Of a stretch of 6,658 bases of DNA, positions 1 through 6,402 are shown piece after piece. The notes under the pieces were generated by a model. That model was not told the origin of the DNA. It was given only the letters and a program-made list of their open reading frames with translations, and ran no database searches. The DNA comes from Acidobacteriota bacterium (GTDB lineage: Bacteria > Acidobacteriota > Terriglobia > UBA7540): positions 1 to 6,658 of the forward strand of contig QHZK01000364.1 in the NCBI GenBank assembly GCA_003224635.1, written 5' to 3'. The stretch's first letter is position 1; each line of letters begins with the position of its first letter. A program made the translations under genes and the position numbers.

Positions 1-44
1 CGCTGCTGTCGTTTTCAATCGGGTTTGTTGCAATTGTGGATGAA

Positions 45-151
45 GGGGTAGCGCAGACTTCCTGCTTTTGGAAGTCTGCGGCTTTTTCCAATGGAAGAAC
101 CGCAGAGCTGCAAAAAGACAGCAGGTCTGCGCTACCCGGGGTTAAAACCCC
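45..151. repeat. REP-like nested inverted-repeat element
   Basis: A compact palindromic element lies 17 bases past the stop codon of the minus-strand synthase gene. A short core (GCAGAC or its reverse complement) occurs four times in alternating orientation. This gives three mutually exclusive stems: a perfect 11-bp hairpin (52-62 with 70-80, 7-nt loop), a hairpin at 75-89/93-106 of about 14 bp with one bulge and a 3-nt loop, and an outer perfect 13-bp stem (46-58 with 125-137). A fourth short stem, GGGGTT-AA-AACCCC, follows at 138-151. The architecture resembles clustered extragenic palindromes (REP/BIME). Lying between a stop codon and the window edge, it could also act as a transcription terminator or mRNA 3' stabiliser for the synthase gene. 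No long T-run marks it as a classic intrinsic terminator. The repeats are seen directly; the REP assignment is inference. Confidence 0.65.
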
Positions 152-167
152 GCCCTTGCGCTTGCGG

Positions 168-2465
168 CTACCAGGACGCGCCCGCCGAGCGCGACGGCGC
201 GACGACGGTCTCTGGCGTATCCAGCCGGATCTCGGAGAGGTCCGCGATCAGGTCGCGAGCCCAGCGGTAGATGTTGTGTTCTTTGATCACCTCTTGCAGG
301 CGCTGCATTCTGGCGGTCTTCTCCTCGAGTTCCATCTCCAGCGCGAAGCGAATGGCCTCGGCCAGTTGCTCGGTGTCGTAAGGGTTCACGATCAGGGCGT
401 CCCGCAGCTCGCGGGCCGCTCCCGTGAACTGGCTCAGGATCAGCACGCCCTGCTCGTCGTCGCGGGCGGCCACAAACTCCTTGGCTACAAGGTTCATTCC
501 GTCGTGGAGCGAGGTCACCATGCAGAGGTCGACGGCGCGGTAGAGCAGGTCGATTTCCTGATGGCTGTGGTGCCTCTTGAGCAACACGATGGGCTTCCAC
601 TTGCCTTCTTTGAACCGCCAGTTGATGCGCTCGGCCTCGGCATCGACTTCGGCCAGCAGATCGCTGTAACGCTTGATGTGCGTGCGGCTGGGAGCGCCCA
701 CTTGAACGAAGCTGAACTGCGCGCGGAACCTGGGGAATTTTTCGAGGAAGCGCTCGACGCCTCGAAAGCGCTCCAGGATTCCCTTGGTATAGTCCACCCG
801 GTCGACGCCGATTCCGACGTAGGCGGCCTCCACGCCGATCTGTTTTAAGAGCGCGGCCCGCTCCGGGGGCGGCAAGCCCCGCGAAGGCGCATCGTGAGAA
901 TTTCCCATGAAGGCCACGCTGATCGGGAACGGCTTCACCACGGTCAGGTGACCGCCGCGATTCACCGCAAAGCGCTCCCACTCGATGCGCGACTCGACCG
1001 CGTTGTCCACCGACTCGAGGAAGTTGTTGCAATGCGACTGAATGTGAAAACCGATCAGGTCCGCGCCCAGCAGGCCGTCCAGCAACTCGCGCTGCCAGGG
1101 ACAAATGCTGAACGCCTGCGGATTGGGCCAAGGGATGTGCCAGAAGATCGCCACGCGGGCGTCGGGACGCTTGTTCTTCAAGAGGCGCGGCAGCAGCGCG
1201 AAGTGATAGTCCTGAACCAGAACGGCGGGCCCCTCGACGCCCTCCATTTCCTCGAGCAGCGCGTCCGCAAACTTCCTGTTCGCCCCCTGATATTGCTCCC
1301 AGTCCGAAACCCTGAAGATGGGCCGCGTGTGCGCGATGTGGCAAAGCGGCCACAGCCCCTCGTTGGCGAAGCCGAAGTAGTATCCCTCTTCCTCTTCTTT
1401 GGTCAGCCAGACCCGCCGCAGCGTGTACTGCGGGTCTTCGGGAGGAACCCGCAGGTGGTCACGCTCGTCCACGGTTTCACGGTCAGCGTCGCCGCCTCCG
1501 TGGGCTACCCAGGTGCCGTGGCAGGCGCGCAGGATAGGCTCGATCGCGGTCACCAGTCCGCTCGCGGGAACCACGGACTCGATCGACCGGCCCTGGCGAA
1601 CGTGCATGTAGGGCTCGCGGTTCGAAACCACGAACAGGGAGGTATCGCGCAGCTTGCTCTCCACATAGATGCGGAGCCTTTCGGCGGTCCAGAACGATTC
1701 GGCGTCCGCGCGCAACCGGGCCTCCTCCTCGGCAGCGGCGCGTGCGGCGTGCAGGCTCCGGGCCAGATGGGTCACCTCGTGGGTGAGCGGCTGGAATAGA
1801 GCTCCCTGAGGAAATTCCGGAGGAGGCTCGCGGTGGGATTCCCTGCCCGTACGCATCTTTCTCATCCATTCCGCGGTCCTGGCGATGGGCCGGCTGATCG
1901 TCCAGCGGACAATCACCAAAGTGAGCAGCACAATGAAAACCACTTGCGCCAGGGCGCGGAGGAAGGTCTCTCGCCAGATTTTTGAGCTCTGGGCTTCGAT
2001 GTAACCCGTATCATGAAAGACGGCCAGCGCTCCCACAATCTCGGTTTCACGGTGAAGCGGAAGGGCATAAACGTGCAGGGTCTTGTCACCCAGTTTCAGG
2101 TAGGCCTGGCAGCTTCTGTTCTGGGCGATTGCCTGCTGCGCGACAGCGGGAACGTCGTGCGACAGTTGGGCCGCGAGACTCGCCGCCACGGCCAGCGGTT
2201 TCCCTCGGTCGCTGTAAATAGCCACGCCGTAAAGCCGCTCGCGGTTTCCAAATCGCTCAACCAATCGCTGCAGAGTCTCGGTTGACTGCTTATCGAGAAC
2301 CGGCTCGACGATTTCTTCCAGACCCTCCGCCAGTATCTCCGCGCGCCTCGCGAGATCGTTCCTCAGCCCCAGCTTCTCCGCTTTCACTTGGCGACGAGCG
2401 AAGAGGAAAGAGATTGCGGTAACGCCAACAATCAGCCAGACGATTAGACGATAGCTCAGCCGCAT
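168..2465 (-). CDS. otsA: Membrane-anchored trehalose-6-phosphate synthase with N-terminal sensor/HAMP-like module
   Basis: This 765-residue protein joins a membrane sensor-like half to a GT20 glycosyltransferase that makes trehalose 6-phosphate from nucleotide-activated glucose and glucose 6-phosphate. Hydrophobic helices at about 7-23 and 171-190 bracket a roughly 145-residue, presumably extracytoplasmic region. A HAMP-like segment with Pro193 and a charged helix (232-265) follows. The GT20 domain runs from about 276: VVSNREPY (279-286), SGLVTAIEP (302-310), VQDYHFALLP (417-426), FWHIPWPNPQ (441-450), GADLIGFH (467-474), VDRVDYTKGI (554-563), HDGMNLVAKEFVA (654-666) and VNPYD (693-697). Counterparts of the E. 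coli OtsA catalytic and binding residues appear intact: Asp419, His443, Arg556, Lys561, Asp655 and Glu663. Where classical OtsA has Gly-Gly near the N-terminus, this protein has Ser302-Gly303. Stand-alone OtsA is about 460-500 residues, so the extra length is the membrane module. ATG at 2465 is chosen because it begins the signal anchor; its ribosome site is weak. No otsB phosphatase gene is in the window. A related glycosyl-phosphate synthase specificity is possible. Confidence 0.9.
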   Translation of the reverse strand: MRLSYRLIVWLIVGVTAISFLFARRQVKAEKLGLRNDLARRAEILAEGLEEIVEPVLDKQSTETLQRLVERFGNRERLYGVAIYSDRGKPLAVAASLAAQLSHDVPAVAQQAIAQNRSCQAYLKLGDKTLHVYALPLHRETEIVGALAVFHDTGYIEAQSSKIWRETFLRALAQVVFIVLLTLVIVRWTISRPIARTAEWMRKMRTGRESHREPPPEFPQGALFQPLTHEVTHLARSLHAARAAAEEEARLRADAESFWTAERLRIYVESKLRDTSLFVVSNREPYMHVRQGRSIESVVPASGLVTAIEPILRACHGTWVAHGGGDADRETVDERDHLRVPPEDPQYTLRRVWLTKEEEEGYYFGFANEGLWPLCHIAHTRPIFRVSDWEQYQGANRKFADALLEEMEGVEGPAVLVQDYHFALLPRLLKNKRPDARVAIFWHIPWPNPQAFSICPWQRELLDGLLGADLIGFHIQSHCNNFLESVDNAVESRIEWERFAVNRGGHLTVVKPFPISVAFMGNSHDAPSRGLPPPERAALLKQIGVEAAYVGIGVDRVDYTKGILERFRGVERFLEKFPRFRAQFSFVQVGAPSRTHIKRYSDLLAEVDAEAERINWRFKEGKWKPIVLLKRHHSHQEIDLLYRAVDLCMVTSLHDGMNLVAKEFVAARDDEQGVLILSQFTGAARELRDALIVNPYDTEQLAEAIRFALEMELEEKTARMQRLQEVIKEHNIYRWARDLIADLSEIRLDTPETVVAPSRSAGASW

Positions 2466-2512
2466 AAAGCAGATCCCGTTCCCAGAATCGAACTTCCGGT
2501 TTCGTGCCTGAT

Positions 2513-2530
2513 TCCCTCGCTAGCCAGGGA
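2513..2530. promoter_or_regulatory. Interrupted palindrome upstream of the synthase gene
   Basis: An 18-bp near-perfect palindrome (TCCCT-C-GCTAGC-C-AGGGA, one mismatched pair) sits 48 bases upstream of the synthase start codon. Its size and place would suit an operator or a short hairpin in the 5' leader, but I recognise no regulator that binds it. The rest of the 228-bp gap between this gene and ada (2466-2693) shows no convincing promoter hexamers, no tRNA and no coding signal. Confidence 0.2.
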
Positions 2531-2693
2531 CAAATTCCAGGAAATAGCAGCGATGGTGGTCAACGGCTCGCTGCCTAAGCCTAGGGACGGACCCCCCAAA
2601 TTTACCCACGCGCACAACCAATGCCAGCATAACACACCGCGAGGCCGGAGGCTACACGCTTGCTCCAATTTTCCGGGGAAGGGCCAATCCGGA

Positions 2694-3821
2694 CTAGTCG
2701 GACTTTTTACCTTCGACGGCGACGCGTTCCTTTGCCAGCAAGACCCGTTTCCGCTCCGGACCCCATCGATATCCGCTCAGGCTTCCGTCCTGGTGTACCA
2801 CCCGGTGGCAAGGGATCACCACGGCCACCGGGTTCGTAGCAACGGCCCTGGCGACCGCCCGGACTGCGGTCGGGCGACCGATGGCGCGTGCCACCTGGCT
2901 GTAGGAACGCGTCGCCCCGTACGGGATGGCGCGCAGCTCTTTCCATACGCGCCACTGAAAGGCGGTGGCTTGCAGATCGACGGGAAGGTCAAGACTGGGG
3001 CGCTCGCCCGCGAGATGGCTCAAGATGCGGCTGACCCAGTCGCTCAAGCCGCCTTGCGGTCGCCGGTCTCGCTGAATCTCGGCGTTCGGGTACTCCGCTC
3101 GCAGGGAAGCTTCGAGATAAGCATCAGAGTCCCCCAGGCTAACCGCCGAGACGCCTCGTTCCGTCGCCGCCACCAGCAGCCGCCCCAGCGAAGACTCAAC
3201 GATGGTATAGGCGATGCGCATGCCACGCCCTCCCCGACGGTAAGTGGCGGGAGTCATGCCGAGCTCGGATGGAGCCCGCTCGTAAAGGCGGCTGCTGGAA
3301 CTGTATCCTGCTTCGTAGAGTGCGCTCGTCACGTCTTTTCCTCCTTTAAGCCCAAGTTTAAGCCCGCCCAGGCGGCACGCCTCGGCGTACTGCCTCGGCG
3401 TTATGCCCATGACGCCCTTGAAAGTCCGCTGCAGGTGGTGGGGGCTGACGCCGGCCTCTGCGCCGAGCGCCTCGAGAGTGACGGGACTCTCCAGGCCGTT
3501 TACGTTAGCCTCGATGTAGCGGCAGACGCGGGCGATCAGCGCTGCCTGAAGGTGGCGGGGAGCCGCCGCGTTGCGCGGCTGGCAACGCCGGCAGGGCCGG
3601 AAGCCCGCCCGCTCGGCGTCTCCAGGCGCGGAGAAGAAAACCACCTGCTGGCGCCGCGGGCGGCGAGAAGGGCACCACGGCCGGCAGTAAATACGCGTGG
3701 ACCGCACGGCGTAGACAAAAGTCCCGTCTGAGCTCAGGTCTTTCGCCAGCACGGCGCGCCAGCGGCTCTCTTTCTCGGTCCTCCGCATCTCGCGGGAATT
3801 GTTGTTCGCTTGACGGCTCAT
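2694..3821 (-). CDS. ada: Bifunctional alkylation-repair methyltransferase and transcriptional activator Ada
   Basis: This 375-residue cytoplasmic protein has the full E. coli Ada domain order. Residues about 20-85 form the zinc-binding phosphotriester-repair domain, with ligand cysteines at 46 and 50 (YCRPWC) and at 77 and 80 (RPCRRC); one is the methyl acceptor that turns Ada into an activator. Residues about 92-196 are an AraC-type double helix-turn-helix (LEALGAEAGVSPHHLQRTF, then GYSSSSRLYERAPSELGMTP). Residues about 202-370 are the O6-alkylguanine-DNA alkyltransferase, with Phe-Gln-Trp at 288-290 and the active-site motif IPCHRVV with acceptor Cys338, then SGYRWGPERK. The start at 3821 is fixed by a strong AGGAGGT site. 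An in-frame ATG at 3983 would add 54 residues, but these merely translate the heptamer repeats. All functional residues appear present. Family members usually autoregulate their own promoter. No alkA or alkB gene lies beside it. Confidence 0.93.
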   Translation of the reverse strand: MSRQANNNSREMRRTEKESRWRAVLAKDLSSDGTFVYAVRSTRIYCRPWCPSRRPRRQQVVFFSAPGDAERAGFRPCRRCQPRNAAAPRHLQAALIARVCRYIEANVNGLESPVTLEALGAEAGVSPHHLQRTFKGVMGITPRQYAEACRLGGLKLGLKGGKDVTSALYEAGYSSSSRLYERAPSELGMTPATYRRGGRGMRIAYTIVESSLGRLLVAATERGVSAVSLGDSDAYLEASLRAEYPNAEIQRDRRPQGGLSDWVSRILSHLAGERPSLDLPVDLQATAFQWRVWKELRAIPYGATRSYSQVARAIGRPTAVRAVARAVATNPVAVVIPCHRVVHQDGSLSGYRWGPERKRVLLAKERVAVEGKKSD

Positions 3822-3829
3822 CGTGAATG

Positions 3830-3836
3830 ACCTCCT
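3830..3836 (-). promoter_or_regulatory. Ribosome binding site of ada
   Basis: AGGAGGT on the minus strand lies 8 bases before the ATG at 3821. It is close to a perfect anti-16S match and settles the start codon against the upstream in-frame ATG at 3983. Confidence 0.8.
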
Positions 3837-3862
3837 GGCCCAAGGGTAGACGAGCCTTACGA

Positions 3863-3889
3863 TCCATACTATCCGAATCTTGCGGTCAA
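3863..3889 (-). promoter_or_regulatory. Possible ada promoter
   Basis: On the minus strand TTGACC (3884-3889) is followed after 15 bases by TATGGA (3863-3868). The -35 match is good, but the spacer is short and the -10 is weak. The location, about 40 bases upstream of the ada start, is right. I did not recognise an E. coli-type Ada box. Confidence 0.25.
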
Positions 3890-3896
3890 AAAAACC

Positions 3897-4005
3897 AGTG
3901 GCAAGTGGCCAGTGACAAGTGACGAGCCCAGCCTCTCCTTTCGTCAACTTGCGACTTATCTCGGTTTGGTGTTTACTCGTCACTCGTCACTCGTCACTTG
4001 TCACC
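3897..4005. repeat. Two facing heptamer arrays in the ada/GH172 divergent gap
   Basis: The left array (3897-3926) is four 7-bp units: AGTGGCA, AGTGGCC, AGTGACA, AGTGACG, then AG. The right array (3975-4005) is four units in the opposite sense: ACTCGTC three times, then ACTTGTC and ACC. The segments 3912-3926 and 3990-4004 are perfect 15-bp inverted repeats, so a hairpin with a 63-base loop is possible. Non-multiple-of-three heptamer runs do not behave as coding DNA. Reading frames crossing them give the VTRHSSL/CHWPLATG type of false peptide, which explains the spurious upstream extension of ada. Such heptamer arrays are, to my knowledge, frequent between genes in Acidobacteriota and some other phyla; that is general knowledge, not something tested here. 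Confidence 0.8.
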
Positions 4006-4024
4006 GTTCTTCAGGTAGGCGTAC

Positions 4025-5104
4025 ATGCGAGAACCGGTTCTTCTTCTAGCCGTTCTCGGAATAGCCACGTCGGCGCTGGCTCAAGATCCGGGGGGACCGG
4101 GCGACTTGCTTTCGAGCCTGACCGAACCCAAGGATTACGTGCAAAAACGCGCTTCCAGCTACGACCGCACGGGAGGCAATGAGGACTATCGCCAGATTGT
4201 CCCCGGCGAGACGCTCACGTTGCTTGACGAGGCCGGACCCGGCGTCATTACGCACGTCTGGGTCACCATTGCCAGCCCGGAACTTTTCCACCTGAAGAAA
4301 CTGGTCCTGCGCATGTACTGGGACGGCGAGGCGACGCCGAGCGTCGAAGCGCCCATCGGCGATTTCTTCGGGCAGGGCCTGGGCGATTATTTCCTCTATC
4401 AATCCATTCCTCTGGCCGTAGGCGCGGACAAGGCGCTGAATTCCTTCTTCCCCATGCCCTTCTCGAGCCACGCCCGAATCACAGTGACGAACGAGGGGCG
4501 GCGCAAAGTGGACGCGTTCTATTTCAACATCGACTACCGCGCCCACTCGAAGGCTCTGCCCGCAGACACGCTCTACTTTCACGCTCAGTACCGGCAGTGC
4601 GCGCCCTGCCAGGCCATGGTGAGCGACGGCAAGAACCTGACCGGTGAGAACAACTACGTCTGGATAGAGGCCACCGGGCGCGGGCACTTTGCGGGCGTCA
4701 CCATGTCGGTGCTTGAAAACGCCGACGGCTGGTGGGGCGAGGGCGATGACATGTTCTTCGTCGACGGCGAACGGCTGCCTTCGATCAACGGCACCGGCAC
4801 GGAGGACTATTTTCTGGGCGCTTGGGACTTTGGCGGCAAGCCCTTCTCCTACGGCCTATTTGGCGCGCCGGTCGTAGGAGCGGAACGCGCCGGAGCTCGC
4901 TGGTCGGCCTACCGCTTCCACCTCGATTCGCCGATCACGTTTACCAAGTCGCTGAGCGCGACCATCGAGCACGGCCACGCCGACGACCGCGCCGACAATT
5001 ATTACTCGGTGGCCTACTGGTACCAGACCGAACCCCACGCTGCGTTCCCGGTATTGCCTGCGGTCGAAGATCGGCTGCCAAGACTTCATCCTGCGGGGAT
5101 GTAA
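4025..5104 (+). CDS. Secreted DUF2961 / GH172-family glycoside hydrolase
   Basis: This 359-residue protein begins with a clean Sec signal peptide (hydrophobic 4-18, ALA before Gln20). It is therefore exported, and the lack of a lipobox Cys suggests a soluble periplasmic or extracellular enzyme. The DUF2961 fold follows: GPGVITHVWVTIASPELF (71-88), LRMYWDGE (95-102), VEAPIGDFFGQG (107-118), then WWGEGDDMFFVDGE (236-249), NGTGTEDYFLGAW (255-267) and AYWYQTEPH (330-338). DUF2961 is now family GH172, whose characterised members act on alpha-D-fructofuranosyl or alpha-D-arabinofuranosyl linkages. The two catalytic glutamates I recall for the bifidobacterial enzyme are 21 residues apart, and Glu239 and Glu260 here have exactly that spacing. 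The length suits a single-domain member with no binding module. AGGTAGG at 4013-4019 is a moderate ribosome site. There are no sugar-related neighbours, so the substrate cannot be inferred. Confidence 0.88.
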   Translation: MREPVLLLAVLGIATSALAQDPGGPGDLLSSLTEPKDYVQKRASSYDRTGGNEDYRQIVPGETLTLLDEAGPGVITHVWVTIASPELFHLKKLVLRMYWDGEATPSVEAPIGDFFGQGLGDYFLYQSIPLAVGADKALNSFFPMPFSSHARITVTNEGRRKVDAFYFNIDYRAHSKALPADTLYFHAQYRQCAPCQAMVSDGKNLTGENNYVWIEATGRGHFAGVTMSVLENADGWWGEGDDMFFVDGERLPSINGTGTEDYFLGAWDFGGKPFSYGLFGAPVVGAERAGARWSAYRFHLDSPITFTKSLSATIEHGHADDRADNYYSVAYWYQTEPHAAFPVLPAVEDRLPRLHPAGM

Positions 5105-5130
5105 GCTGCCCTTAACGACCGCAAAAGTTG

Positions 5131-5176
5131 TTTCGCTTTTCCTTCGTCTATGTTACAATGCGCAGTCGTAAGGAGG
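5131..5176 (+). promoter_or_regulatory. Candidate promoter and Shine-Dalgarno ahead of the methyltransferase remnant
   Basis: TACAAT at 5154-5159 makes a good -10 box, with a weak -35 (TTTCGC, 5131-5136) 17 bases upstream. A strong AGGAGG follows at 5171-5176. Nine bases later is a TTG (5186) that would open a 44-codon frame ending at 5320, out of frame with the methyltransferase remnant. CTG at 5190 is in the remnant's frame. These look like the expression signals of some gene now joined to unrelated DNA; I could not identify that gene. Confidence 0.35.
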
Positions 5177-5189
5177 TTCGAGTAGTTGG

Positions 5190-6028
5190 CTGCGAACCCT
5201 CATCGTACGTACACGGTGCCCAGTTCACGGTTTCATCCAGCTCAACGACTGGGAGCGAGACATCATCTCGCAGCCGGCTTTCCCGTGGACCCAGTTTCCC
5301 GGCAGCACGATCGTGAGTGACACCGGCGAGCTTACCCTCGGAGACGTCTTTGCCATCGAACGCGGGCTCGCGACCGGAGCTAACACCTTCTTTATCCTGA
5401 CCGAGGCCGAAGCCAAGAACTTGCATATACCGCGTCCCTCTTAAAGCCGATGCTACCCGGCCCCCGGCATTCGGCGGAGGACATCATTAATGCCCTACCC
5501 AGCGGAGCGCCCGACGTATCGCCGCATCTCTATCTGCTCGATTGTAACGAACCGGAAGAACACATCAAGACTACCTGGCCACCCTTTATGAGTACCTTCA
5601 GCAGGGCCGCGCGCAAAACGTTCACGCCACCTATCTCGCCAGTCGTCGCACCCCCTGGTACTCGCAGGAACAGGGCCCACCGGTGCCATTCCTCTGCACC
5701 TATATGGGACGCTCGCGTAACGGAAAGCACCCTTTCCGGTTTATCTGGAATCGCTCCCCAGCGACCGCCCACAACGTATACCTCATGCTCTATCCAAAGG
5801 GCCGCTTCCGCGACGCCCTAAACCAACACCCCGACCGAGCTTGAACGGCGCGTATTCGAGGCTCTACGACGAATCGCACCAACACAGCCTCTTTCGGAAG
5901 GCCGGGTCTACGGCGGAGGCCTTCACAAGGTAGAGCCGAAAGAGCTCGCCCAAATACCCGCCCGTCCCGTACTCGAAAGCCTCGACACTCACGTACGCAT
6001 CGAGCAGCAAGAGAAACTCTTCGCTTGA
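5190..6028 (+). pseudogene. C-terminal remnant of an Eco57I-like N6-adenine DNA methyltransferase, frameshifted
   Basis: Four frame segments read end to end as one protein tail. Segment 1 (to TAA at 5442) contains FIQLNDWERDII and RGLATGANTFFILT. Segment 2 (about 5435-5580) has LLKPMLPGPRH and DVSPHLYLLDCNEPEE. Segment 3 (5581 to TGA at 5842) has TLYEYLQQGR, SRRTPWYSQEQ, FLCTYMGRS and HNVYLMLYPKGRF. Segment 4 (about 5828 to TGA at 6026) has GRVYGGGLHKVEPKELAQIPA. This order matches the target-recognition/C-terminal region of Eco57I-type restriction-modification methylases, which modify adenine in DNA. The frame changes at about 5435, 5580 and 5830 are each explained by one or two bases; at 5580 a single missing base restores the reading. 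The SAM-binding part and the NPPY catalytic motif are absent upstream, where the GH172 gene ends at 5104. It is not expected to make an active enzyme. Confidence 0.8.
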
Positions 6029-6139
6029 AAAGCGCTGGCGGCGCTCCCCAACGGGCACATTAGCCTCGGACCGACCACAGTAAAGGGCTGAGTGCTACTC
6101 TGAGGCGGAGAGCCGCAGCAGCGGACCATCGGCATGTTT

Positions 6140-6145
6140 TATAAT
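6140..6145 (+). promoter_or_regulatory. Perfect -10 hexamer ahead of the DUF1211-like remnant
   Basis: TATAAT lies 11 bases before the ATG at 6157, so a transcript from it would be almost leaderless. No recognisable -35 box is found 16-18 bases upstream (the sequence there is AGCAGC), so this may be a relic or chance. Confidence 0.3.
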
Positions 6146-6156
6146 CCTCAATCCGC

Positions 6157-6270
6157 ATGCGTACATCCTACAATCACATCGCAGGCCGGAGTGTCGAGCG
6201 GCTGGCGGCGCTGGACCTGCACCTGCTTGAGGGCGATCCAGTCGCTCGGGGAGTAAATCTACAAACCTAG
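6157..6270 (+). pseudogene. Probable remnant of a TMEM175/DUF1211 potassium-channel gene
   Basis: An ATG opens 37 codons reading MRTSYNHIAGRSVERLAAL, then DLHLLEGDPV and a TAG stop. The first part matches the N-terminus that I recall for bacterial DUF1211 (TMEM175-like) membrane proteins, which continues SDGIFAVAMTLLVL before DLH. Here AAL is joined directly to DLH, as if about 14 codons encoding the first transmembrane helix, including its FSD-type filter region, had been removed in frame. No later part of the family (further helices) can be found in the following 200 bases. A lesion of this kind would abolish channel function. The call rests on a short match and could be wrong. Confidence 0.45.
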
Positions 6271-6329
6271 TCGTAGATAAGGGCAGGGAAAACTTCAGGG
6301 CCCTGGAAGCTGCTTTGCGCACTTTGCGC

Positions 6330-6358
6330 TTGACAAGGAGATTCGCAAAAGACATACA
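6330..6358 (+). promoter_or_regulatory. Possible promoter for the TonB-receptor-like gene
   Basis: A perfect TTGACA (6330-6335) is followed after 17 bases by CATACA (6353-6358), which matches the -10 consensus poorly. If real it would give an untranslated leader of about 110 bases before the receptor reading frame. Confidence 0.2.
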
Positions 6359-6402
6359 CGGGCGGGTACCGGTACCGCATCGTGCCAATGTAAACGCCCG
6401 TG
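6357..6402. repeat. Inverted repeat enclosing a 12-bp palindrome
   Basis: Eight-base arms CACGGGCG (6357-6364) and CGCCCGTG (6395-6402) flank a 30-base loop. Within the loop is the self-complementary GGTACCGGTACC (6365-6376), a tandem duplicate of GGTACC. It could form a hairpin in the leader of the following frame, but no T-run marks it as a terminator. Confidence 0.3.

Noticed and set aside
36..848. 270-codon plus-strand open frame opposite the synthase gene
   Set aside because: It is the antisense shadow of the GT20 coding sequence in high-GC DNA, starts inside the palindromic element, and has no recognisable domain.
894..1799. 301-codon plus-strand open frame opposite the synthase gene
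   Set aside because: Antisense shadow of conserved GT20 motifs; the opposite strand carries every family hallmark.
2466..2560. Possible tRNA on the minus strand, suggested by a TTCGATT T-loop-like string near 2485
   Set aside because: The flanking bases do not form a T-stem, and no matching acceptor, D or anticodon arms are found.
2553..3731. 392-codon plus-strand open frame opposite ada
   Set aside because: It covers the antisense of Ada almost completely, has no domain of its own, and Ada's catalytic motifs and ribosome site fix the coding strand.
3822..3983. N-terminal extension of ada to the ATG at 3983
   Set aside because: The extra 54 residues translate the heptamer array, and the strong AGGAGGT lies before the ATG at 3821.
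4046..4687. 213-codon minus-strand open frame opposite the GH172 gene
   Set aside because: Antisense of a gene with signal peptide and conserved DUF2961 motifs; no independent evidence.
5450..5821. 123-codon plus-strand frame as an independent small gene
   Set aside because: Its first 45 or so codons are methylase segment 2; after 5580 the real homology continues in another frame, so the rest is out-of-frame noise.
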